A stretch of DNA of 64,000 bases from Floricoccus tropicus (GTDB lineage: Bacteria; Bacillota; Bacilli; Lactobacillales; Streptococcaceae), in NCBI RefSeq assembly GCF_001832905.1, contig NZ_MKIR01000002.1, forward strand, positions 1-64,000, read 5' to 3'. This document shows, one piece after another, positions 45,075 through 53,473 of the stretch (position 1 is its first letter; each line of letters opens with the position of its first letter). The translations under genes were made by a program, and so were the position numbers. The notes beneath the pieces are model-generated. The model did not search any database. It saw only the letters and a program-made list of their open reading frames with translations, and was not told the origin of the DNA.

Positions 45075-45914
45075 TTAAAAATCATACTCAAGTATGATGT
45101 CTAAACCACTATTTATAAGCTTTGCACCGTCTTGAATCAAAAAGTTACAACCCGAAGAATTTCCTTCTATTATATTACCTGGAACTGCAAAAACATCTCT
45201 TCCTTCATCTAAAGCTCTTTCACATGTAATCAAACTACCACTCTTAATTCTTGCTTCTATAACCACAACACCTAGGGCAATACCCGCTAATATTCTATTT
45301 CTTTCTGGAAAGTGAAATCGTTTCGGACTTTCTCCAGGCAAATATTCAGTTAAAAGAAGATGATTTCTACCTATAAAACTTTGAATTTCTCTATTTTCTT
45401 TTGGATAATATCTATCGAGTCCTGTTCCAATTACTGCGATTGTTTTTCCTTTATTTTTCATTGTAGAAATATGACTCGCTGTATCTATACCAGTCGCAAG
45501 ACCAGAAGCAATGACAAATTTGTTCCCTAATTCAGTAATTAATTTATGTACTGTTTTAATACCAATCTTACTAGCATTCCTACTTCCTACAAATGATAAA
45601 ATAGGTTTTTGAAGTAAATCAATATTTCCAGAGTAAAATAAAAGTGCAGGTGGATTATATATTTCTTTTAAGCGCGTAGGGTATTCAGAATCAAGTATTG
45701 AAATAGAAGAAAACTGCCTATAAATTTTCTTTTCATTCTTTATATCTAAAGATTTATATTTCTCAATAAAAATCTCTTGGTTCTTTATACCTGCTAATTG
45801 AGCAATTTGACTTAATGACTGATTTTCATTATTTTCAAGAACCCTTAAAATAGATAAATTTGTCATGCCTGCTCTTTTTAATTTATATATATCAAAACCA
45901 TTGGAAATTCGCAT
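45075..45914 (-). CDS. dprA: DNA processing protein DprA
   Basis: 279 residues from ATG 45914 (RBS GGGG seven bases upstream); the frame is open 22 codons further. Rossmann-like core: FVGSRNASKIGIKTV, VIASGLATGIDTASH, AVIGTGLDRYYPKEN, RFHFPERNRILAGIA, ARIKSGSLITCERALDEGRDVFAVPG. Loads RecA on incoming single-stranded DNA during transformation, so it suggests at least ancestral competence. Confidence 0.93.
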   Translation of the reverse strand: MRISNGFDIYKLKRAGMTNLSILRVLENNENQSLSQIAQLAGIKNQEIFIEKYKSLDIKNEKKIYRQFSSISILDSEYPTRLKEIYNPPALLFYSGNIDLLQKPILSFVGSRNASKIGIKTVHKLITELGNKFVIASGLATGIDTASHISTMKNKGKTIAVIGTGLDRYYPKENREIQSFIGRNHLLLTEYLPGESPKRFHFPERNRILAGIALGVVVIEARIKSGSLITCERALDEGRDVFAVPGNIIEGNSSGCNFLIQDGAKLINSGLDIILEYDF

Positions 45915-45981
45915 ATTTTCCCCTTTTATTTTATATACGAAAAAAATCCCTGATTTAGTCAGAGATTCATTAATTTCCATA

Positions 45982-46209
45982 CTATGATCTTCTTAAACTT
46001 CGTACAAGACCTACTATTGATACGATAGCCCAACATCCTTCTAAAAGAAGGAACCCCCATTGTGAATCTCTTAATGCATCAAAAGCAAGAAGTCCTGAAC
46101 CAATAGAGTTCAATAAAAGATAAATCTGAGAATCAGGTGTAAGTTTTTTAGCTTGAACTAAAAGAAAACTTACAAGTACTAACATAGAACCAAAAATTTG
46201 AATAAACAT
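45982..46209 (-). CDS. CBU_0592-like small membrane protein, riboswitch-controlled
   Basis: 75 residues from ATG 46209, preceded by AGAGG at nine bases; the frame is open nine codons upstream but has no RBS there. Three hydrophobic stretches (about 2-20, 28-48, 50-68) with IQIFGSMLVLVSFLLVQAKKL and YLLLNSIGSGLLAFDAL, a pattern of the CBU_0592-like family, whose function I do not know to be established. It lies downstream of a guanidine-III-type riboswitch and between rnhB and dprA. By that regulation it may move guanidinium across the membrane, like the small multidrug-resistance exporters under guanidine riboswitches (inference). The longer frame would contain part of the leader and is rejected. 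Confidence 0.82.
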   Translation of the reverse strand: MFIQIFGSMLVLVSFLLVQAKKLTPDSQIYLLLNSIGSGLLAFDALRDSQWGFLLLEGCWAIVSIVGLVRSLRRS

Positions 46210-46233
46210 AATAAAAAACCTCTTTTTAATTTT

Positions 46234-46272
46234 CACCGTCGTGCGTAACCTGGTACGGTGTTTCTCGTCAGG
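46234..46272 (-). ncRNA. Guanidine-III (ykkC-III) riboswitch candidate
   Basis: Read on the - strand, the core begins CCUGACGAG, then AAA, stem strand CACCGU, AC, CAGG, a nine-base joining segment UUACGCACG, and the closing strand ACGGUG. CCUG pairs with CAGG (P1) and CACCGU pairs perfectly with ACGGUG (P2), making an H-type pseudoknot. The Thermobifida fusca guanidine-III RNA has the same order: CCGGACGAG, P2 strand ending CCGUAC, CCGG, a ten-base joiner, ACGGCGC. Order, ACGAG, CCGUACC and pairing all agree. Upstream AAACCUC (+ strand 46271-46277) is complementary to GAGGUUU at the gene's RBS, an obvious OFF-state pairing. It lies 25 bases before the start of the small membrane gene. Confidence 0.88.
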
Positions 46273-46290
46273 AGGTTTAACCTAATTAGT

Positions 46291-46318
46291 ATTTTAGCAC
46301 ACTAGCCATCTATGGCAA
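46291..46318 (-). promoter_or_regulatory. Promoter for the riboswitch transcript
   Basis: On the - strand TTGCCA (46313-46318), 16-bp spacer, TAAAAT (46291-46296). The predicted start falls just upstream of the riboswitch, so the leader is almost entirely the RNA element. Confidence 0.6.
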
Positions 46319-46327
46319 GCTAAAAGC

Positions 46328-47107
46328 TCAATTATTTTCTATCATACTTTTGATTGGTTCAAAAGATTTTCGATGAATTGGAGTAATACCAATGCTATCA
46401 AGACCATTTAAATGATTTTTTGTACCATATCCGGCATTGTGTACAAAATCATACCCAGGATACTCTAAGTCGAATTCCTTCATCATTTTGTCGCGTGTAA
46501 CTTTTGCAATAATACTTGCTGCTGCTATCGACATTGAACGGGCATCACCTTTGATAATGCTTGTCTGTTTAATAGGTATGTCAAGTTTCATAGCATCGAT
46601 TAATAGATGTTCAGGTATTATGTTTAAGTTTTTAATTGCTTCTAGCATGGCAATCTTTGTTGCTTCGTAGATGTTTACCTTGTCTATCATATTGTTGTCT
46701 ACTACTCCAACTCCGATAGCTAGAGCCACATCTTTAACATTTTGATAGACTTGCTCATGCTTTGATTTAGGTATTTGCTTACTATCATTAAGACCTGCAA
46801 TCTTTATACCACTAGGCAATACAACTGCTGCAGCTACTACTGGTCCTGCGAGTGGACCACGTCCAACCTCATCAATACCTGCAACCAATTTAATTCCTTG
46901 ATTAAAAAGATCTTTTTCAAATTCCAACATCTTTTCAAGTCGCGCATCTTCATCAATCACTGCTTGAATCTCTTTTTTACGCTTTAAAACAGCTTTTTTT
47001 ACACCAGAACGTTCATCTAAGTCATATTGATCAAATGATAAATCATCTAGTGTTTCAATTAAAGCTAATTCTTGACTAATTTCCTTAATTGTTTTCTTCT
47101 TAGTCAT
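46328..47107 (-). CDS. rnhB: Ribonuclease HII
   Basis: 259 residues. An N-terminal extension of about 75 residues is followed by the catalytic core with [22 protein letters not shown] (Asp and Glu ligands), [15 protein letters not shown] and [13 protein letters not shown]. Removes ribonucleotides and primers from DNA. Starts directly after the rbgA stop, so the two form an operon. Confidence 0.96.
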   Translation of the reverse strand: MTKKKTIKEISQELALIETLDDLSFDQYDLDERSGVKKAVLKRKKEIQAVIDEDARLEKMLEFEKDLFNQGIKLVAGIDEVGRGPLAGPVVAAAVVLPSGIKIAGLNDSKQIPKSKHEQVYQNVKDVALAIGVGVVDNNMIDKVNIYEATKIAMLEAIKNLNIIPEHLLIDAMKLDIPIKQTSIIKGDARSMSIAAASIIAKVTRDKMMKEFDLEYPGYDFVHNAGYGTKNHLNGLDSIGITPIHRKSFEPIKSMIENN

Positions 47108-47977
47108 TTACTTTACTTCTTCATCTTCACTTTCAAAATCAATAACGCGGTCCAAAGTGAACTTTCCAAGTTTCCCATCCCTTACATCCTTAATGAAGAG
47201 ATCATAGAAACGATCATAATCATCCTTAAAGCCAAGCTTTTTAGTTAGGTAGATGATTAAGTCAACAGCACTAAGTTCCATATCAGCATCCATCAATTTA
47301 TATCGCTTAACAACTTCATTAGGATAATTGGTCATGAAATATTCCAAACCATAAATCGTAATTTCATCTTTTGGAATCAAATCATCTTTTATCGCACCAG
47401 TAAGTGCAAGCTTAAGACCAACTAATTGATCTTCAAATTTTGGCCAAAGAATACCTGGCGTATCTAAGATTTCAAGATCCTTATTTGATCTGATCCATTG
47501 TTGTCCCTTTGTTACACCTGGTCGGTTTCCAACTTGCGCTGCCTTTTTCCCTGCCAAACGGTTTAAAAGAGTAGATTTTCCAACGTTTGGAATTCCGATA
47601 ACCATAACTCGAATAGCTCTTTCCTGAATACCGCGTTCTTTATCGCGAGCAATTTTATCAGCTAGAACGTTTTTGGCTGCTGCGGTAACTTTTTTAACTG
47701 TGGCTTGTTCTTTAGAATCGATCAAAAGGCTATTTAGTCCTTCCTGACGGAAATAATTTTGCCATTCAATTGAAAGCTTTTCATCAGCTAAATCTTTCTT
47801 ATTTAATATCATTAAACGTGGTTTGTCGCCAATAATCTTACCCAACATTGGATTTCTTGATGAAATGGGTAACCTTGCATCAACAAGTTCAAAAACAATA
47901 TCAACATATTTTAAATTTTCTTGTACCTGACGTCTAGCCTTAGACATATGACCCGGGAACCATTGAATTGTTGCCAT
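47108..47977 (-). CDS. rbgA: Ribosome biogenesis GTPase RbgA (YlqF)
   Basis: 289 residues. Circularly permuted GTPase: G4 LNKKDL (about 57-62) precedes G1 GIPNVGKSTLLNRL (about 124) and G3 DTPGIL. N terminus IQWFPGHMSKARRQ is diagnostic. Needed for late assembly of the 50S subunit. RBS AGGAGG. Confidence 0.96.
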   Translation of the reverse strand: MATIQWFPGHMSKARRQVQENLKYVDIVFELVDARLPISSRNPMLGKIIGDKPRLMILNKKDLADEKLSIEWQNYFRQEGLNSLLIDSKEQATVKKVTAAAKNVLADKIARDKERGIQERAIRVMVIGIPNVGKSTLLNRLAGKKAAQVGNRPGVTKGQQWIRSNKDLEILDTPGILWPKFEDQLVGLKLALTGAIKDDLIPKDEITIYGLEYFMTNYPNEVVKRYKLMDADMELSAVDLIIYLTKKLGFKDDYDRFYDLFIKDVRDGKLGKFTLDRVIDFESEDEEVK

Positions 47978-48080
47978 ATTATTGTCCTCCTATAAATATT
48001 TTAATTAATTACTGTATTCAAATATACTAAGCTTTACAATTATACCAAAATTTATGGCAACGTGCTTGTCTTCTGAATTA

Positions 48081-48103
48081 TAAAAAGCCACAATTCTGTG
48101 ACT
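48081..48103 (-). terminator. Probable terminator after the broken ABC gene
   Basis: On the - strand AGTCACA, loop GAAT, TGTGGCT (one G-U), then TTTTTAT. Confidence 0.5.
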
Positions 48104-49705
48104 TATTTTATATTTTGTATATTCCCATTTTCAATTTTTAATATCTTGTCATATTTACTTAAAGTTTCTGTTCTTTGATCATGAGTAACTTCAAAAATGA
48201 TTTTGTTATTAGTTGATAATATATAATCAAGTATAATTTCTTTAGTGTTTTTATCGATACTAGCAAAGGGTTCGTCCATCAGTAATATTGGATAGTCCAT
48301 ATTTAATAGCCTTATTATGCTGACGACTTGCTTTTCACCACCGCTTAGATCATCAACCTTTTGATAATTTAATAGTCTGTTTGTCATCTCTCTAGGTAAT
48401 AATTCCATTAAATTAAGAGATATTTGAGACATGGGAAATTGATTAAAGATAGTCGCGTTATTAATAAAATCAGTATCAAATAAATGCTCTCTTTGGTGCA
48501 AAGTAAATGTTAATTTTTTTAAATCTTCACTATTTAGTAATTTACTAGAATTGAAAAAATCACCATTTTCTATATTTAAATTTCCAGAAATAATTTCAAT
48601 AAAAGTTGACTTTCCAGATCCACTACTGCCAATAATTGCTACTGCTTCTTTATTAGAAATTTTGAAACTATCAAGTAATAACTCTAGGTCATTTCTATTA
48701 AACTTTAATTTTTCAATTTTAAAAGAATCGACATCACCAGGTAGACTTAAATCATCAGATAAAATAGGTTTATTAAGGTATTCATCTATCTCACTAACAA
48801 CTTGCTTAGATGAATTTAAGACATTGATACACGATAATACATCACTGATAGAACCAGTCAAATCATTTGTATATAAAAGGGATGCACTAACAGCACCAAG
48901 ACTCATATTACCATTAATTAATAAGTAACCAGTTAGGAGGAAGATAATTAAATACATGCTGTTAGTACCAATGCTAAAAATCATGTCACTTAATACTCTG
49001 AATTTACCAAATTTATAGTGTTCATTTTCTCGTAAATTTAATATTTGTAAATGCTGCCTTTGAAATACACTGAATGTGCGTGGTGTAACATATTTATGGC
49101 CCTCAAATAAATCTAATAAAGTTTTATTATATGTTTTTTGAGTTTTGAGATCCTGTTTTCTAAGGGTTGATAGACGAGATTGAGTTAGATTTGGTAATAT
49201 CGAAGTAAGCATAGAAAACAGCAAAATGACAAACATCACTTGTAAATTTAATACATAGGCCATACTTATACAAAAAATCAACAATTTAGAAATATTTTTT
49301 ATTAAATCAATTATGGCAGAAAAATAGTCATCATAAACAACTGATACATTATTATTAATATACATTATTATTAATAATAGAGACATAATCAATAGATTTT
49401 TGATCATTAAAGTTTTTTTTATCTTGCGAGATAAAGGAGTCAAAAAGTTTACCTTCAATAATTAACTGTATTTCTTTTGCTAATTTCCATTCCCACACCC
49501 TATTGAAATACTCGGAAATAAGATTTAGCAATACAATTATTAGAAAAATAAAAAATAAATTTATTAGATATGAAAAACCTTTATTATAGTTATCCAAAAA
49601 TTTTTGAGAAACTAATGGAAATAGAGAAAGGGTTAAAGAATAAATAGCATAAACGATAAAGCTTTCTATTGTAGTTTTTTTAATTTTTTTGAAGTATCTT
49701 AACAT
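48103..49705 (-). pseudogene. ABC exporter (permease-ATPase half transporter) frameshifted by a 16-bp tandem repeat
   Basis: Two frames make one protein. 49705-49355 gives the first membrane region (MLRYFKKIKKTTIESFIVYAIY...SIINNNV), and from about 49350 to 48103 the rest follows in another frame: more membrane segments, Walker A IIGSSGSGKST, signature LSGGEKQVVSIIRL, Walker B ILLMDEPFASID and H-loop EVTHD. At the junction the 16-bp unit ATACATTATTATTAAT occurs twice head to tail (49344-49359, 49360-49375). Removing one copy leaves exactly 529 codons. Intact, it would be a 528-residue type-1 ABC half-exporter, perhaps for peptides. It may be recently broken or phase-variable. Confidence 0.85.
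49344..49375. repeat. 16-bp perfect tandem duplication
   Basis: Two exact copies of ATACATTATTATTAAT. The length is not a multiple of three, so it shifts the ABC exporter frame. Confidence 0.95.
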
Positions 49706-49721
49706 AAGTCCCCACTTTATC

Positions 49722-49755
49722 TATACTTTACATAACTTTTTTTATGTAAAGTATA
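49722..49755. terminator. Long hairpin between the ABC pseudogene and the trp operon
   Basis: TATACTTTACATAA (49722-49735) and TTATGTAAAGTATA (49742-49755) form a perfect 14-bp stem with a six-base loop, 17 bp before the exporter start. It may be a terminator or part of an operator. Confidence 0.6.
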
Positions 49756-49778
49756 AACTTAGGTATGATTTGTTTTAA

Positions 49779-49810
49779 ATTTTTAACATAATTATATTTA
49801 TGTTAAAAAT
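49779..49810 (-). terminator. Terminator of the trpXYZ operon
   Basis: ATTTTTAACATAA and TTATGTTAAAAAT (13-bp perfect arms, six-base loop) overlap the end of the ATPase gene. Confidence 0.75.
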
Positions 49811-50568
49811 TACTCGAATATCTCATAGAAATCTTGAATACTCAATTTCGATTTTTGATTACTATCTAAATCTTGTATTATTTGACCATCCTTCATTACT
49901 AGAAGTCTGTTTCCATATTTTAGAGCATCATCCATATGATGTGTAATCATTAAGGATGTTAATTTATCATTTTTAATTATTTCATCTGTTAATTCCATTA
50001 AAGAATTACTAGTTTTTGGATCTAAAGCTGCTGTATGCTCGTCTAAAAGTAATAAATTAGGACGTTTACTAGTTGCCATTAATAGGCTTAATGCTTGTCT
50101 TTGACCACCTGAGAGATTTCCAGTTGGTGTATCAAGATGATTTTCAAGACCATTACCAATTCTTGAAGTCAATTTTAAAAATTCATCTTTATATTTAGAT
50201 AGATTTCTGAGTTGCAAGCCACGTTTCTCCCCACGAAGTCTAGAAACTGCTAAATTTTCAGCCACTGTCATTCTAGGCGCTGTTCCCATTTTTGGATCTT
50301 GAAACACGCGAGAAATATATTTAGCACGTTCTTCTGGAGTTTTCTTTGTAACATTTTCACCCATTATGAAGACTTGTCCACTTGTTAGAACTAGATTACC
50401 AGCAATTGCATTAAACAATGTTGATTTTCCAGCTCCATTTCCCCCAAGAACTGTAACAAAATCACCTTCAAATATATCAAGACTTACATTATTTAGAATA
50501 ACTTTTTGTTCATCACTACCATTATCAACGATTTTAACTGCATCTTTTAATTCAACGATTGCTTGCAT
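49810..50568 (-). CDS. trpZ: Tryptophan-type ABC transporter ATPase
   Basis: 252 residues. Walker A GGNGAGKSTL, signature LSGGQRQALS, Walker B LLLLDEHTAALD (Glu followed by His, as usual in this subfamily) and ITHHMDDA. Third gene of trpX-trpY-trpZ, overlapping trpY by 17 bp. Energises uptake of tryptophan or a related aromatic compound. Confidence 0.88.
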   Translation of the reverse strand: MQAIVELKDAVKIVDNGSDEQKVILNNVSLDIFEGDFVTVLGGNGAGKSTLFNAIAGNLVLTSGQVFIMGENVTKKTPEERAKYISRVFQDPKMGTAPRMTVAENLAVSRLRGEKRGLQLRNLSKYKDEFLKLTSRIGNGLENHLDTPTGNLSGGQRQALSLLMATSKRPNLLLLDEHTAALDPKTSNSLMELTDEIIKNDKLTSLMITHHMDDALKYGNRLLVMKDGQIIQDLDSNQKSKLSIQDFYEIFE

Positions 50569-51430
50569 TTAATTTTACCCCCTTAAAGAACTTTTCTTTT
50601 AGTGTCGGAATCATCAAGCAAATTGCTAAAATAATTGCACTGAAAAGTTTTAAATAGTTAGTATTAAATCCAAGACGAATTATTAGCATTATTAATCCTT
50701 GATAAAAAATACTACCAATAACAATTGCGATTAAACGCTCTAGGAAAGTCACATTTGCAAAGAATACTTCCCCTATGATAATACTTGCCAAACCAATTAC
50801 TATTACTCCTACACCTTTATTAACATCAGCATAACCGTCACTCTGACTAATAAGTCCACCAGCAAGGCCAATAATTCCATTTGAAATTACAAGTCCTAGA
50901 AGTTCCATATTATCAGTATTAATCCCAAATGAGCGAGCCATATCATCATTATCACCAGTAGCAACAAATGCTTGTCCCAAGTTTGTATTGAGAAAGTACA
51001 TCATTGCTGCAATTACAATAGCTACTGCAAGGACACCTAATGCGATTGGAGCAATATCACTCGGTAAAAAAGAAAAATAGTCTTGTAGTCGCTTATTATT
51101 AAGAAGTCCCATGTTTGCTCGTCCCATTATCATTAACATAATCGAATTACAACTTGTCATGACAAGAATTCCAGCAAGTAAAGTAGGAATTTTACCCTTG
51201 GTATATAAAAGTCCTGTAACTAGCCCAGCAAGACAACCAACACCAAATGCTGCAATAGTTGCAATTATAGGACTAAAACCATTAGTAATTAAAGTTACAG
51301 CTACTGCTCCACCAAGTGGAAACGAGCCTTCAGTAGTCATATCAGGGAAGTTAAGCACACGGAAGGTTAGATATACACCTAGACCTAATATAGCCCATAA
51401 AAGACCCTGATTAATAGTAGATAAAATCAT
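50552..51430 (-). CDS. trpY: Tryptophan-type ABC transporter permease
   Basis: 292 residues from ATG 51430 (RBS AAGGAAA); the frame is open 19 codons upstream. About eight membrane segments with the branched-chain-permease-like motif RVLNFPDMTTEGSFPLGGAVAV. A hairpin separates it from trpX. Confidence 0.87.
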   Translation of the reverse strand: MILSTINQGLLWAILGLGVYLTFRVLNFPDMTTEGSFPLGGAVAVTLITNGFSPIIATIAAFGVGCLAGLVTGLLYTKGKIPTLLAGILVMTSCNSIMLMIMGRANMGLLNNKRLQDYFSFLPSDIAPIALGVLAVAIVIAAMMYFLNTNLGQAFVATGDNDDMARSFGINTDNMELLGLVISNGIIGLAGGLISQSDGYADVNKGVGVIVIGLASIIIGEVFFANVTFLERLIAIVIGSIFYQGLIMLIIRLGFNTNYLKLFSAIILAICLMIPTLKEKFFKGVKLNASNR

Positions 51431-51468
51431 AAAAACATTTTCCTTTATATAAATTATTGTTTTGAAAA

Positions 51469-51491
51469 ACTCGTGATTTAAAGTCACGAGT
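51469..51491 (-). terminator. Attenuator-like hairpin between trpX and trpY
   Basis: ACTCGTGA and TCACGAGT arms; on the - strand followed by TTTTTC. Likely lowers expression of trpYZ relative to the binding protein. Confidence 0.7.
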
Positions 51492-51501
51492 CGTAAGTTT
51501 A

Positions 51502-52494
51502 TTATTTAACCTTGTCAGCATCCTTTGCAACACTATCAGGAATAGTAATTCCTAATTCTTTAGCTGCATTTTCGTTGATGATTGGTTTTACTTGACTGAA
51601 CTCTTCAACTGGAATATCAACAACTTTTTCACCTCTAAGAATCTTAGCTGCCATTTTTCCAGTAGCAACTCCTAAGTCGTGTTGATTAATTGCAACAGCA
51701 GCAAGCCCGCCTTGTTCAACCATTGTATCAACACTTGGAAAAACAGGTTTTTTAGCTTTATTGGCAACGCTGATCACAGTAGGAAATGCACTTGCAATAG
51801 TATTATCCATTGGAGTATAAATTGCATCAACTTTACCAACTGCTACTTCAACTGTCGAAGTAATCTCATTAGTTGAAGGTACAGCATACTCGACAACTTG
51901 AATTCCAGCAGCTTCTGCTGCTTTTTTAAATTCGGCCACTTGTGATTTAGAGTTATCTTCGCTGCTTGAATATAGCACGCCAACAGTTTTAAGTTCAGGT
52001 AAAATTTGACGCATTAAATCTAATTGTTTATCAATTGGGAATTTATCAGATACACCTGTAACGTTTTTATCAGGTTTCTTAAGATCAGAAACCAATTTTG
52101 CTCCAACAGGATCACTCACAGCTCCCATAACAATTGGAATTGAATCAGTCGCATTTGCTAAACTTTGAGCTGATGGGGTAGCAATACCAACTAAAACATC
52201 ATTCTTTTGAGAAACTAGTTCCTTACTCATAGTTTGAAGTTTACTTTGATCTGCTTCGCCGTTTAAAAAGTTAATTTTGACATCTTTAAAACCTTCATCA
52301 GAAAGACCATCTTGTACACCTTTATAAATTTCATCAAGTGCTGGATGAGTTACAAATTGTAGCACACCAACTTGTAAATTTTTAGAATCAACTGGCTTAT
52401 CTTTTTTATCACCAGAAAGTTTAGGCGCAACTATCGCACCTGCTATGATAACTACAAGAGCAACAATAGTAATAAGTAATTTTTTATTTTTCAT
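51502..52494 (-). CDS. trpX: Tryptophan-type ABC transporter substrate-binding protein
   Basis: 330 residues of the ABC_sub_bind (PF04392) family. VGVLQFVTHPALDEIYKGVQDGL, NDVLVGIATPSAQSLAN, GVLYSSSEDNSKSQV and AINQHDLGVATGKMAAKIL closely match pneumococcal TrpX as I recall it. It has an N-terminal membrane anchor (about 4-24) but no lipobox Cys. Starts three bases after the upstream gene. Confidence 0.9.
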   Translation of the reverse strand: MKNKKLLITIVALVVIIAGAIVAPKLSGDKKDKPVDSKNLQVGVLQFVTHPALDEIYKGVQDGLSDEGFKDVKINFLNGEADQSKLQTMSKELVSQKNDVLVGIATPSAQSLANATDSIPIVMGAVSDPVGAKLVSDLKKPDKNVTGVSDKFPIDKQLDLMRQILPELKTVGVLYSSSEDNSKSQVAEFKKAAEAAGIQVVEYAVPSTNEITSTVEVAVGKVDAIYTPMDNTIASAFPTVISVANKAKKPVFPSVDTMVEQGGLAAVAINQHDLGVATGKMAAKILRGEKVVDIPVEEFSQVKPIINENAAKELGITIPDSVAKDADKVK

Positions 52495-52497
52495 AAA

Positions 52498-52992
52498 CTA
52501 TTCTCCCATTGAAATTTTGTTAATTATATTAGCAAAATCCTTTTTTAGATTTGTTTTCTTATCAAGATTAACTACTTTTGTTTTCTTATTTCCTTCAAAG
52601 AAGACAACTGGTATTTTATCATTCATATCCAATTTTAAATTATTTAGAAAAGTAGTCGGATAAATCTCTTCATAAATGAAAATCTCACGGTTTAACTTTG
52701 TATTACCATTACTTTCTAATATATATTTAAATAGATCTTTATTTAGATCGCTGTTTCTTGGATCAACAAAGATAATCGTTGTAGCTAAATTTTCTGATAA
52801 ATATTTACCTACATCCTTATCAGAAATATCTTTAATCTTATCATTTGTTGCCACATATTTAACTAAGTCTGTCTGCTCAGCACGAACACTTTTGTGAATA
52901 ATAGGTGCAATAGATGCGAAAATAATAACCAACGCTACCAGAGCAATCCATGTTTCTCTGGAAATTCCCTTAATTTTTTCTACAAAATCCAA
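52498..52992 (-). CDS. Membrane-anchored protein heading the trp transporter operon
   Basis: 164 residues. One N-terminal membrane segment (TWIALVALVIIFASIAPII), then an extracellular domain with a thioredoxin-like alternation (TTIIFVDPRNSDLNKDLFKYILES...IPVVFFEGNKKTKVV) but no CxxC. Function unknown. Overlap with and position before trpX suggest cotranscription. RBS AGGAGAAAAGGA. Confidence 0.7.
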   Translation of the reverse strand: MDFVEKIKGISRETWIALVALVIIFASIAPIIHKSVRAEQTDLVKYVATNDKIKDISDKDVGKYLSENLATTIIFVDPRNSDLNKDLFKYILESNGNTKLNREIFIYEEIYPTTFLNNLKLDMNDKIPVVFFEGNKKTKVVNLDKKTNLKKDFANIINKISMGE

Positions 52993-53043
52993 TTTCCTTT
53001 TCTCCTAGCTGTAAAAATTTTCAGAAAGTATTTTGATTTCTTA

Positions 53044-53072
53044 ATTATACCTAAAAATAAGATCTTTCACAA
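53044..53072 (-). promoter_or_regulatory. Promoter of the trp transporter operon
   Basis: On the - strand TTGTGA (53067-53072), 17-bp spacer, TATAAT (53044-53049). I see no T-box. Confidence 0.65.
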
Positions 53073-53120
53073 GAAGAAATAGTTATAAAGTGTTAAAATA
53101 TATAGGAATGGAGGCATATT

Positions 53121-53471
53121 ATGTATTTAGAAATTGATGAAAATGTACAAAATAAGATAAATAATTTAAAAGGTAACAAAGATGGAAAGCTAATCTTTGA
53201 TACAGATGACGGTGCTGGTCCATTTTCAATTGCAGGGACTTGTAGCTTAGGTACACATTTTAGACTTCTGATTGTTGATCCAGGTTTTGAATCTGACATA
53301 TATAATGGAATCATGGATAGTAATATTGGTCAATTACCTTTTAAAGACTACTCAAGGACTTATCTTTCTGATAAAATGAAACTATCACTCGAAAATGGTA
53401 AGGCTGTTCTCAAATCAGATTATGAGAATATTGATCTTAGTTTTGAAATAAAAGATTTTAGGAATAAATAA
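53121..53471 (+). CDS. HesB/IscA-like (iron-sulfur biosynthesis family) protein
   Basis: 116 residues. YLEIDENVQNKINNLKG, KLIFDTDDGAGPFSIAGTC and a beta-rich remainder fit the lactic-acid-bacterial branch of the HesB/YadR fold. The conserved Cys triad of IscA is not present; only one Cys (about 42) is seen, so classical Fe-S scaffolding is doubtful. Located two bases before rqcH and cotranscribed with it. RBS GGAGG. Confidence 0.75.
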   Translation: MYLEIDENVQNKINNLKGNKDGKLIFDTDDGAGPFSIAGTCSLGTHFRLLIVDPGFESDIYNGIMDSNIGQLPFKDYSRTYLSDKMKLSLENGKAVLKSDYENIDLSFEIKDFRNK

Positions 53472-53473
53472 AA

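Noticed and set aside
46210-46290. TPP or preQ1 riboswitch upstream of the small membrane gene
   Set aside because: CUGACGAGAAACACC superficially recalls the TPP CUGAGA...ACC core, but the conserved TPP helices are missing, and the pseudoknot order fits guanidine-III much better.
48551-48928. + strand frame opposite the ABC exporter ATPase
   Set aside because: Mirror of the Walker A region of the - strand gene; no RBS.
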